A stretch of 64,000 bases of DNA. Origin: Polyangiaceae bacterium (GTDB lineage Bacteria > Myxococcota_A > Polyangia > Polyangiales > Polyangiaceae). Where the stretch lies: the NCBI GenBank assembly GCA_015075635.1, contig JABTUA010000002.1:2360708-2424707 (forward strand), given 5' to 3'. The notes under the pieces were generated by a model. It was not told where the DNA came from, ran no database searches, and saw only the letters and a program-made list of their open reading frames with translations. Shown in pieces: positions 36,576 to 44,571 of the stretch (within the stretch, counting starts at the first letter, position 1; every line of letters starts with the position of its first letter). The position numbers were made by a program, and so were the translations under genes.

Positions 36576-37697
36576 TCACCGTACGTATGCGAGTGGAGCG
36601 GGGGCAGCGCTCAGCCGCGCAATGGCGTCGCGAAGGTCTTGGCGAGTGACGTGCAGGTAGCGCTCCGTGGTGCGGACGCTGCCGTGACCCGCAAGGACTC
36701 GAATGGCCTCGAGGCTCGCCCCCTTTCGCGCGAGCTGGCTGCAGAAGTAGTGACGGAGGGCATGCCAGCCCCATTCGGCTAGCCCGCTCCGGTTCTCGAA
36801 GGCCTTCAACTGAGCCAGCAGGCGCTGGCGCGGCAACGGCTTGCACCGTTCGTCGCTGACGAGCAGCGCTCTGGAAGACTTACCCACGACCGCCTCGCGA
36901 AGGACCTGCTCGAGCTCCGGGATCATCGGGACTACGCGCTCGCGATTTCCCTTCGGGGCGACAAGCTCGTCGGCGCTGTACGCGCGCCGTACCCAGATGA
37001 GAAGTTGGTCGAAATCGATGTCGCCGACCTGCAGAGCTCGCACCTCGCCCTGCCGAAGTCCCGCCAGCGCGCAGAGAGCCACGGAGAGTCGGAGGCCCCG
37101 AGGCGCCGCGCCGAGGAGCGCAGCGACGTGCTGCTCGGGCGGTGCGCTCGGGAGCTTGGCGGACTCGGGAAAACGCGGAAGCACGGGCATCGTTGCCAGC
37201 TCCCTCGCGGCGACTGCCGCTCGAAGGACTGCTCGGACCAGATCCCCGTGGCCGCGGGGATCGATGCCGCGGCTCTTGCCGTTCGGCGTGTGAGTCCGCC
37301 GCCGCTGCTCGAGCTTCGCCGTGTACTTCAGCACTTCGACGTGCCCGATGGCGTCGAGGCGCATCGAGCCGAAGTGAGCCATGACGCCCTGGCGAAAGAT
37401 GCCCTCGTATCGTTCCCGGGTTCCGGGGCGGAGTCGGCGCATGAAGAGAGGGCGGTACACCTCGTGCACGAACGCCTCGAACGTCTTCATGACCTGCGTC
37501 GACTCGAAGGGTGAGCCTGTGCGCGCCGCGAGATCGATGAGCCGTTGAGCTTCGGCTCGCGCGGCCGTCGGAGTGCACGTGTGCGCGTCACGGCGGTAGC
37601 GTCGGCGCGTGCCGAGCGCGTCCAAGTAGAAAAAGTCGATAACCAAGCGGGGCCGCCCCGCACGCTTCGCTTGCTTGACTGGCGACTGGCTGCTCAT
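36576..37697 (-). CDS. Second tyrosine recombinase
   Basis: A 373-residue recombinase only distantly similar to the one at 34736. Catalytic residues are in LAGLRQGEV (Arg), WHALRHYF (His, Arg), LAGHGSV (His) and TTERYLHV (Tyr). It lies on the opposite strand and has no tRNA beside it, so it may come from a second, nested element. The N-terminal region (about 1-60) is basic and probably arm-binding. The start is the ATG at 37697; the next gene is divergent. Confidence 0.9.
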   Translation of the reverse strand: MSSQSPVKQAKRAGRPRLVIDFFYLDALGTRRRYRRDAHTCTPTAARAEAQRLIDLAARTGSPFESTQVMKTFEAFVHEVYRPLFMRRLRPGTRERYEGIFRQGVMAHFGSMRLDAIGHVEVLKYTAKLEQRRRTHTPNGKSRGIDPRGHGDLVRAVLRAAVAARELATMPVLPRFPESAKLPSAPPEQHVAALLGAAPRGLRLSVALCALAGLRQGEVRALQVGDIDFDQLLIWVRRAYSADELVAPKGNRERVVPMIPELEQVLREAVVGKSSRALLVSDERCKPLPRQRLLAQLKAFENRSGLAEWGWHALRHYFCSQLARKGASLEAIRVLAGHGSVRTTERYLHVTRQDLRDAIARLSAAPAPLAYVR

Positions 37698-37854
37698 TCT
37701 TCACCTGTGGGCTCCGGCGCTGGTTTTGGGACGCTCCATCCGGCCCGGGGGCGGTCAGCCTCCAAGCTTTGGCTTCTCGGTCTGGCAGTTCGTGAGATGC
37801 TGGCCCCGGGCTATTGTCAGCAATCGAAGCGCCCAGACCGCAGGAGGATTTGGA

Positions 37855-38994
37855 GTGGCCGTAGGAATCTACGTGATCCGCGACGACGGGAAACTCGTGG
37901 AGATGGCGAGTCAGAAGTACGACTCTGAAGATTTGCTCCAGCGGCTGTTGGCGGAATACCCGAGCCTCCTCGCGGGAGATCAGATCGACCCGACGTCGCC
38001 CCGCAGGTGGTTGCTCGTATCGCGGGAAACGGGGGTGCCGGACGCGACGGGTGCCGCTGACCGGTGGGCCTTGGACCACTTGTTCCTCGACCAAGATGGC
38101 ATCCCCACACTTGTCGAGGTGAAGCGGAGCTCCGACACCAGAATTCGCCGCGAGGTCGTGGGCCAGATGCTGGACTACGCCGCCAACGGCGTAGCGTACT
38201 GGCCAGCAGACCAGGTCCGGAGCTCCTTGGCTTCTCGCTGCGAGGCGAGCGGTTCCAACATCGATCACGTACTGCGCGAGTTCCTCGGGCCCGACGTCGA
38301 GCACCAGCAGTTCTGGAACCAAGTCGAGACCAACCTCCACGCGGGCCGGATACGCATGGTGTTCGTCGCGGACGAGATCCCGCAGGAGCTGCGGAGGGTG
38401 GTGGAATTTCTCAACGAGCAGATGCACCCCTCAGAGGTGCTCGCCGTGCAAATCCGATTGTTCGCTGGCGAAGGGCTTCGAACGCTCGTGCCCCAGGTCT
38501 TTGGCATCACGCAAAAGAGCATCGACGACAAGCGGAAGGGGCTTCCAGGGAAACGGAAAAAGTGGGACGAGGGCTCGTTCCGCGAGGCCCTAGCCCAACA
38601 AGCCTCGCCAGACGCCGCGCACGTAGCGCTCACGCTGCTCGACTGGTGCAAGAAGAACGCAGAAGTAGTCTTCGGGACGGGGACGGCGAGGGGCTCCTTC
38701 GTACCGAGCTTCGATGACGGCGCGCGAGGCTTTCGACCGTTCAGCGTGTGGACAGACGGCACTCTCCAGGTCCAGTTCGGATACCTCGACAAGCACCCGT
38801 CGCTCTCGAGCGAAGCCGCGCGCCGCGAGCTCGCGTCGAAGTTGAACGCCGTCCCCGGGATCGGCGACGACGAACTGACGGGCTGGCCACAGTTCTCTCT
38901 GACGGTTCTGGCCGACGCCGCTGGGCGCGGACTTTTCTTGGATGTCATCGCGTGGGCGGCAAACAAGGTCGTGACTCAGGCTGGCAGCACGTAG
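37855..38994 (+). CDS. PD-(D/E)XK nuclease-like protein
   Basis: A protein of about 379 residues from the GTG at 37855, which has a perfect AGGAGG ribosome site. Residues about 70-130 read WALDHLFLDQDGIPTLVEVK then RSSDTRIRREVVGQMLDYAA; the Asp, the Glu-x-Lys pair (VEVKR) and the following helix with QMLDYA fit the nuclease fold of restriction enzymes and NucS-like proteins. The remaining 250 residues are of unknown type. A DNA-cleaving or DNA-binding role is an inference. It is divergent from the second integrase and probably part of the mobile cargo. Confidence 0.8.
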   Translation: MAVGIYVIRDDGKLVEMASQKYDSEDLLQRLLAEYPSLLAGDQIDPTSPRRWLLVSRETGVPDATGAADRWALDHLFLDQDGIPTLVEVKRSSDTRIRREVVGQMLDYAANGVAYWPADQVRSSLASRCEASGSNIDHVLREFLGPDVEHQQFWNQVETNLHAGRIRMVFVADEIPQELRRVVEFLNEQMHPSEVLAVQIRLFAGEGLRTLVPQVFGITQKSIDDKRKGLPGKRKKWDEGSFREALAQQASPDAAHVALTLLDWCKKNAEVVFGTGTARGSFVPSFDDGARGFRPFSVWTDGTLQVQFGYLDKHPSLSSEAARRELASKLNAVPGIGDDELTGWPQFSLTVLADAAGRGLFLDVIAWAANKVVTQAGST

Positions 38995-39117
38995 TGGCGG
39001 CCGCAGTGACGGGCGCGGTATCGCGCACTCGGATCGCCGGCGTCAGTTCGCGGCGCACCGCGCGCTGCGCTTGCGACCTCGGGATGCTCTGAGTAATGAT
39101 CGGTGGAGGGAACAGCG

Positions 39118-39825
39118 ATGCGATTGAGCACGTGGAACTGTCGAATTGGAGCGTTTCGCCGCAAGGCTGCGAGGGTCGCCCGCTTCAAGCCAGACGTGCT
39201 GATCGTCCCCGAAATGGAAGAGCTCGAGGGCGAGCTCTTCCTCGACGGAGACCATCAGCCAACGTTCCGCCAGAGATGTAGCGGGCCTGGATGGAGCCGC
39301 GGCCTTGGCGTGCTTTCATACACTGGCATTGAGCTCGAGCCTGCGTTCCACGCATCAGAAGCGATAGCGGGCTTTTGGCCATTCACTGCACGACGCGGAG
39401 ACCTCCGGTTCCAGGTGGCAGCAGTGTGGACGTTCAAAGAAGAAGCGAAGCCACGCGAAGCCTACCTGCAGGCCCATGCTGGAATCGATCATTACCGGGG
39501 ATGGATCAAGCAGTTGCCAACGGTGCTTCTTGGCGATTTCAACGTCGACGCAAGTCGCGATCATCGCCAATGGGCGGACTTGATTGCGCGCACGGAGTCT
39601 CTGGATTTGGTCAGCGCGTACCACCACTTTTTCGCTGAGGTGCCCGGAAGCGAGCGCCGCGCAACGCACTTCCATGGAGGGAAGCCGAACAGCAAGTTTC
39701 ACTTGGACTACTGCTTTCTCCCGCGCGACTGGGCGGACCGCTCGCTGCATGTCCGAGTGGGCGCGCATGAGGACTGGAGCGACGTGAGCGACCACGTGCC
39801 GTTGATCGTGGACGTCGACGTGTAG
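39118..39825 (+). CDS. Endonuclease/exonuclease/phosphatase-fold protein
   Basis: A 235-residue protein starting at the ATG at 39118 behind GGAGGG. Motifs of the family are in order: LSTWNCRIG near the N-terminus, VLIVPEMEE with the metal-binding Glu, VLLGDFNVDAS with Asp and Asn, LDYCFLP with Asp, and the C-terminal SDHVPL with the catalytic Asp-His pair. All active-site residues appear intact. The substrate (DNA, nucleotide or phospholipid) cannot be told. No clear operon partner; codon use is less extreme than in the chromosomal part. Confidence 0.88.
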   Translation: MRLSTWNCRIGAFRRKAARVARFKPDVLIVPEMEELEGELFLDGDHQPTFRQRCSGPGWSRGLGVLSYTGIELEPAFHASEAIAGFWPFTARRGDLRFQVAAVWTFKEEAKPREAYLQAHAGIDHYRGWIKQLPTVLLGDFNVDASRDHRQWADLIARTESLDLVSAYHHFFAEVPGSERRATHFHGGKPNSKFHLDYCFLPRDWADRSLHVRVGAHEDWSDVSDHVPLIVDVDV

Positions 39826-39957
39826 ACGTACGCGCCCCACATGCCGAAGCTTCGGCGCCGCGCGGCTCGCGTCGTCGCTGAGCCTCGACGCCACAGCCGC
39901 TGGTGTCCGGCATTCGGTAAGTGCCCTCGGCGCCCCGTCTTGACCTGATCGCCGAGC

Positions 39958-40065
39958 TCAGCGGGGCATCTGCCAGGGCAGGAGCACTTCGCCGCGGTCA
40001 GCAGCCCTGATCGCTTCGCGGAGGTACGCGGCCGGGGCGACCCCGTGGAGCTTCGCGCGCGGACG
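39958..40065 (-). pseudogene. Remnant of an IS66-family transposase C-terminus
   Basis: In one minus-strand frame the DNA reads AKLHGVAPAAYLREAIRAAD then RGEVLLPWQM and a stop. This matches the end of IS66-type TnpC proteins, which finish with a segment like GVDPEAYLRD...LLPW. Upstream the frame is closed by a stop after about 36 residues, so only a fragment is left. The rest of the 350-base gap (39826-40175) shows nothing I can name. Confidence 0.55.
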
Positions 40066-40175
40066 GGATCAGCCCTCATCCCACTTGCCAACGAAATCAC
40101 CGAACGACTTCAAGTCCGTGCCGTGTGCAGCACCTGGGCTGGCGGGACACGCGCGTCGACTGGTAGGGTGTAGGC

Positions 40176-40427
40176 ATGGACTATTGCGATGCCGATAAGG
40201 TGCGGGATGACCTGCGGAGCCTCAAGTGGGACCTTGAGAGCAAGCTGAACGACATTGATACGCAGCTGGGCGCCAGTGACAAATATCTGCGCGAACTCGA
40301 TGCCGCCCTCATGAAGCGGCTGGATGGCCTTGAGGGCAAGCTGCACGAACTCGATGCCGCCCTCATGAGGCGGCTGGATGACCTTGAGGACAAGCTGCCC
40401 GCGGTGGCACTGACGAAGAGCCCCTGA
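40176..40427 (+). CDS. Small coiled-coil protein
   Basis: An 83-residue acidic/basic heptad protein, nearly all helix, with Leu at regular spacing. An 18-residue unit (LRELDAALMKRLDGLEGK and LHELDAALMRRLDDLEDK) is repeated. It looks like a short oligomerising coiled coil with no other domain. The ATG at 40176 follows the weak ribosome site AGGGTG. Real expression is uncertain, but the frame has coherent heptads and no long competing frame. Confidence 0.55.
   Translation: MDYCDADKVRDDLRSLKWDLESKLNDIDTQLGASDKYLRELDAALMKRLDGLEGKLHELDAALMRRLDDLEDKLPAVALTKSP
40292..40399 (+). repeat. 54-bp tandem duplication inside the coiled-coil gene
   Basis: Two copies beginning CGAACTCGATGCCGCCCTCA at 40292 and 40346 differ at only a few positions. 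The period is 54 bases, 18 codons. Confidence 0.75.
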
Positions 40428-40468
40428 CGCCTTGCGCGCCAGCGCAGGACCACCCCACGTCGCGCGGG

Positions 40469-41446
40469 TCACGCCGATCTGGCCGGGGGCTCGAGTTCCC
40501 GCAGGTACCGGGCGTGCCTTCGAAATGCGCTGACAGACAGTGAGCTCCGAGCGGAGAGTTCAGCCGTCGAGACTGGCCTATCGGCACCGCCGAGCGCAGC
40601 GAGAACCGCGAGACGGTTGTGCAGTCCGCGTGGTGACCTGCAGTCTAGGAATGCTCCGGCGAACGCAACGTCCATCTCCGGGAGCTTGTCCGCCATCACC
40701 GTGACACGCCTGAGCAGTGCGAGCGAGCAGTCGTCGCCGGTGAAGAGGCGCAGGTGATCACGCAAATTGCTCGCGAGGGCCGCGCTAACTTTCGAAGGAG
40801 GGTGGCCATCGAGCCAGGACCACATCGACGTGATCGCTGCCGCGGTCGTCCGGTCCCTCCGCATGTAGAGTGATTCAGCGGAGCCGTCAGACATCACCGC
40901 GAATGCGGACACCGCGCCAAGTGTTCCGCGATCTAGAAGCAATTGCGCGGCAGCACCACGGGACGTCACGAAGACGGTCTCGTTGACGTGCTCACCACGT
41001 TGCGGGTGAGACAGCACTGTCCTTTCGCCGCTGCGCTCGGCCACAATGACACCGTCTCCAAGGTGAGCCGCGAGGTAGCGCTCACCTTTGACGGCCACGA
41101 ACAGCAGGGTGCTTGCGAAATCGGAGACCGACGCGCCGAGCGCTCGAGCGTCCTCGGTGACTGACGCGACAACAGCACCGACGATCTTCTCACGCCCGGC
41201 GTCGACCGAATCGTCGTAGAGGGAGTCGAACGAACCCGTGACGAGATCGAGAGCCGTCGAGACCGCGGTCTGCGCGCCGCGGCCTGAGTGTCGAGCAGAG
41301 CCCGCACCGTCAGCGAGCGCGATGGCGACGACGCCGCCTGCGCGCCGGCCAGCGACGGCGTCCTGGCATGCCACGCCAGCGCTCTCATGCGACCGTCCCA
41401 CTACGGCTGCGCTCGAGAACATCCATCGGCTCAGAGGTCGGCCCAT
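40469..41446 (-). CDS. PP2C-type Ser/Thr protein phosphatase of a TerY-P-like set
   Basis: A phosphatase of about 325 residues from the ATG at 41446, which keeps the Trp upstream of the VVGRSHESAG and CQDAV motif at the N-terminus. Metal-binding motifs are visible: AIALADGAGS, the ASTLLFVAVKG segment, HLGDGVIV and MSDGSAESL. The C-terminal 60 residues (about 265-325) are predicted to form a winged-helix-like unit. The start overlaps the end of the VWA gene by 16 bases. With the VWA protein and kinase upstream it forms the phosphatase arm of a TerY-P-type signalling set. Confidence 0.9.
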   Translation of the reverse strand: MGRPLSRWMFSSAAVVGRSHESAGVACQDAVAGRRAGGVVAIALADGAGSARHSGRGAQTAVSTALDLVTGSFDSLYDDSVDAGREKIVGAVVASVTEDARALGASVSDFASTLLFVAVKGERYLAAHLGDGVIVAERSGERTVLSHPQRGEHVNETVFVTSRGAAAQLLLDRGTLGAVSAFAVMSDGSAESLYMRRDRTTAAAITSMWSWLDGHPPSKVSAALASNLRDHLRLFTGDDCSLALLRRVTVMADKLPEMDVAFAGAFLDCRSPRGLHNRLAVLAALGGADRPVSTAELSARSSLSVSAFRRHARYLRELEPPARSA

Positions 41447-42114
41447 CCCTTGATGCCCTTCTCGTCGAGCGGAACGCTCTCGCCCGGAATGCTCTGAGAT
41501 ACGCGGGATACGCTCTTGCTCAGCCACTCGAAGAACGCCTTGAAGTTCAGGCCCTGAAGGCGCAGCGGCGTGCGCTTTGGTGAGAAGCGCGCGAGAACTG
41601 CCATGTCGGCACCCGGTCCGATGCCGATCGGGAAGAGTGTGAGCTTCTTGGCGTCGGCGAGGCAGACCGTTCGCTCCACGGCGGCTTGAACTACCTCAGC
41701 GCCGTCGGTGGGCTGGCCGTCGGTCATGAGCACGAGCCACGGCTGGTAGTAGTCGATGCCAGCCTGCGAGTACTCCTTCTTCCGCGCTTCGAGCAGGTCC
41801 AGCGCCAGATTCACGCCGCCTCCGAGCGGTGTTGCTCCGTCCGCCCGGAGGACCGGAACCTGTTGGCGGGCAATGGACCCGAAGTCGAGGAGCTTCTCCG
41901 CGCTACCGCCGAACGTGACAACGGCAATTTCCGCAGCGTACTTCGCGACCTCATCGTCCTGAATCGCGTGAAAAAACAAGCCGACGCCTTCGTTGAGCTC
42001 GGCGATCGGGGCCCCAGCCATCGAACCGCTCGTGTCGAGGCAGAGGCAAACGGGCACTCGAGCCGTCGGGTTGTTCACGAGTTCATCGCGTCGAACTACT
42101 AGATCCTCATTCAT
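41431..42114 (-). CDS. TerY-like VWA domain protein
   Basis: A 227-residue single VWA domain protein. The metal-ion site is DTSGS at residues 27-31, with the further ligands in GATPLGGG and LMTDGQPTDG. Proteins of this kind accompany PP2C phosphatases and kinases in the TerY-P sets described in comparative work on tellurium-resistance (Ter) systems, where they are thought to assemble complexes. It ends inside the start of the phosphatase gene and starts 26 bases after the stop of the kinase gene, so the three form one transcript. Confidence 0.92.
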   Translation of the reverse strand: MNEDLVVRRDELVNNPTARVPVCLCLDTSGSMAGAPIAELNEGVGLFFHAIQDDEVAKYAAEIAVVTFGGSAEKLLDFGSIARQQVPVLRADGATPLGGGVNLALDLLEARKKEYSQAGIDYYQPWLVLMTDGQPTDGAEVVQAAVERTVCLADAKKLTLFPIGIGPGADMAVLARFSPKRTPLRLQGLNFKAFFEWLSKSVSRVSQSIPGESVPLDEKGIKGWADL

Positions 42115-42140
42115 TGTTGTCTCCTCCGACCGTCACGGTC

Positions 42141-44195
42141 CTAGAACTTGAGCCACCGCGCAAGCATGTCGAGCACGCTCTCGCCCCTCGGCGCTGCGGG
42201 CGCCGGTACCGCCGTGCTCGGCGTTGTGGGCCCTGGCGACACGGTGCCCGACGCTTCAGGCGCGCGCAGCACCGTGCCCGTGCGGTTCTGTCTGCGGCAC
42301 GAGGTGCATTTCTTGGGAAGGGAGAGCCCCTTCCGTTTGAAGAAAGCGCGGTCCGTCGCGGTCATCTCGAACGCCTGTCCGCACATCCGGCACTGCCGAG
42401 TCTGTGAGTGGACGCGACATTCGTGACAGATAGGTTCTCGTCCGCCGGCCCGCCGCACCTGACTCATCCTGAGAACGAATTCGCGCTCGCACAGGAAGCA
42501 GTTGGCCCTCGTCTCCTCGTTCTGGCACTCGGGGCAGAGCGGTGGCCCGTCGGTCTTGTCGAACTGGCCGAACTCTCCGCCGCATTTCGAGCACGCCTGC
42601 CATGTTCCACCCTTTCTGATGACATCAGACTTCTTCAGGCGCTTGAACGTGGTCGGGAAGATCTCATTCGACACGTGACAGCGAGTCAGATCGTTGAAGT
42701 ACCGATGCATGATGTCCAGCCAGTCGTCGGTTGTCGGGCGGGCGCCATCAACGAAGACATCGTGGAAGACCTCCTTCATGTAGAAAGGGAGGTGGCTCCA
42801 CATGAATCGCCACGGACCGGCAGGGACGCCCTTGCCTCGTTTCTCCGCCAGTCCGTATGGGAAGTGTCGCCGCCGGACGTTCTCTGCGGGATCGCCGCCG
42901 CCCGCGTGAGAGTACGGCGGCTTGCCAGGCATCAAGATCATGAACACCAGCGTCGCTACCGCGAACCGCTCGTGAGTGAAGTCGCGCAGAATAGACGCAA
43001 GGTTCCTACCAAGTAGGTCAGGTGGCAGAAACGTCGCGGTCCCGACCGGACACGCGAAGTCCTCGACTTGGTAGCTATCTGTGTCGACGAAGTAGACTGA
43101 CTTCTCGTCTGCGACCAGGATGTTTAGTGGGTTGATGTCGCCGAGGAGCACGTTTCGCAGGTGCAGGACCTGAATCGACTCAAGAATCGAAGTCGCGAGC
43201 GCGACCAACTCGACGCGCCCCCAATTGGGGAATGCTCGCTCGAGCAGCGGCTTGATGAAGATCGTGCGCTGCAGTTCGCGTCCTTGCGCTCGCTCCATGA
43301 AGTACCCGACGAACTCGCCGCGGTCGTTCGTGGTGATGCTACGTGGCCAGCATATGCCCGCGTGTCGGACTGGGTGCTGCACCATGAGCGAGATCTTCTC
43401 GCGGGTACCCGCGGTAAGCCGAGATCCCTCGTAGACCTTGCAGACAAGGCCCCTGTCGGTGGCGTAGACGGCTCCCTCCCCTCCGGCTCCGAGTTTCTCT
43501 CCAAGGCGAAACGGGTTACCGGTCGAATCCAGCAGGATCGATCCTTCGCCTATCGGGGAGCTGATGCCAAGCACGCGCGTGTCGGTCCGCGGAGCCCCCG
43601 AACACAGTCGGAAGCGCTTCGGTTCAGGCGCGCCATCTTGCCTCGTGCGCGGTACGTATTGCGCCGCCTCAACTTCGTGCCAAATGGCGCCCTTCGGGTG
43701 GGACGGATCCAACTCCCAGCGGTCCAGCCCTCCACGTTGACCCACGCGTACGGCGATAATCGACTTCGAACGCGAGACAGAGGCACGGTGGCCGAGGCGA
43801 AGCGTGTCCGCAGCAAGGGCGCGATCCTGCGTGACGAGACAGAAGTGGTACTTCTCGCAGAAGCGCGTGATGACCATCTGGATGACGTTGTCCGTGAAGG
43901 TCTTCTCACTCCCACCGAAGAAATCGGCGAGCCCCATCGCACGGTAACGTCGGAGAAGATCATCGGCGCGCTCGGCTTTGCCTCTCAGGACGGGGTCCGC
44001 GGCCTCCAGGTGCCGCTGGACTTCCTCGACAACCTGAACGGGTACGACCAGCTTCTGGCCTGTTTCGAGAACCACTGGGATGAAGAAACGCTCGAGCATC
44101 GTGTCTGCGTGCTCGTGCATCCAGCTCGATGTATCGACAAGGACGCGTAGCTCGCGTTTCTCGCCGGGAAGCCGGAGTGCATTGCTTTCACCCAT
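42141..44195 (-). CDS. PIN domain, kinase and zinc-ribbon fusion protein of the TerY-P-like set
   Basis: A 684-residue protein. Residues about 15-150 look like a PIN nuclease domain, with Asp21 (LVDTSSW), Glu57/58, Asp102 (TDNVIQ) and Asp124 (TQDRAL). A kinase domain follows at about 225-500: glycine loop GAGGEGAVY (236-244), Lys253, the catalytic segment LLGDINPLNILV and the metal-binding VDTDSYQ, which is the divergent form found in TerY-P kinases. The C-terminal part has three Cys-pair zinc ribbons (CSKCGGEF/CPEC, CFLCERE/CHEC, CRMCGQAF/CTSC) and a Pro-rich tail. It is the first gene of the set with the VWA and PP2C proteins. Binding of RNA or DNA is an inference from the PIN and zinc ribbons. 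Confidence 0.88.
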   Translation of the reverse strand: MGESNALRLPGEKRELRVLVDTSSWMHEHADTMLERFFIPVVLETGQKLVVPVQVVEEVQRHLEAADPVLRGKAERADDLLRRYRAMGLADFFGGSEKTFTDNVIQMVITRFCEKYHFCLVTQDRALAADTLRLGHRASVSRSKSIIAVRVGQRGGLDRWELDPSHPKGAIWHEVEAAQYVPRTRQDGAPEPKRFRLCSGAPRTDTRVLGISSPIGEGSILLDSTGNPFRLGEKLGAGGEGAVYATDRGLVCKVYEGSRLTAGTREKISLMVQHPVRHAGICWPRSITTNDRGEFVGYFMERAQGRELQRTIFIKPLLERAFPNWGRVELVALATSILESIQVLHLRNVLLGDINPLNILVADEKSVYFVDTDSYQVEDFACPVGTATFLPPDLLGRNLASILRDFTHERFAVATLVFMILMPGKPPYSHAGGGDPAENVRRRHFPYGLAEKRGKGVPAGPWRFMWSHLPFYMKEVFHDVFVDGARPTTDDWLDIMHRYFNDLTRCHVSNEIFPTTFKRLKKSDVIRKGGTWQACSKCGGEFGQFDKTDGPPLCPECQNEETRANCFLCEREFVLRMSQVRRAGGREPICHECRVHSQTRQCRMCGQAFEMTATDRAFFKRKGLSLPKKCTSCRRQNRTGTVLRAPEASGTVSPGPTTPSTAVPAPAAPRGESVLDMLARWLKF

Positions 44196-44461
44196 GAGGC
44201 ATCCTACCTCTCGAGGCGACCCAACCGGCAGAGTGCGCTACCGGTCCGAGTGTCGCTCGCCCTCCGGACCAGCAGCCCGAAACCGCCCAGCAAGGGGCGA
44301 GCCTAACACTCGAGCCTGCAAGTTCAACGCTCACCCCGTCCTTTCGTTCGAAAGCTGGAGCACGGAAAGAGAGCGACGGCGGGGCCTCCCGGTCGGCTGA
44401 ACAGAGTGGGAGTCTTCGCAAGCCGCGGCGTTGCCGTCGCGCTCTTCTGAGCCCCTCTCGA

Positions 44462-44563
44462 CCCGTCGAACTCGACCGGGTTGACGCAACCGAGGCGAGA
44501 GCGGCGCGGCTCGACGTTGTGGAATTTGTCGATGTACCGCCCGATGCTGTCCCAGAGCCTCGA
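44462..44563 (-). pseudogene. Remnant of an IS3-family transposase C-terminus
   Basis: The minus strand reads RLWDSIGRYIDKFHN followed by RSRLGCVNPVEFD. This is the typical end of IS3-type transposases (YI..FYN..R.HS.LG..SP.EFE). Only about 34 residues are left; upstream sequence lies in the next gene. The rest of the gap 44196-44571 is without recognisable content. Confidence 0.6.
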
Positions 44564-44571
44564 TGTCCCCA

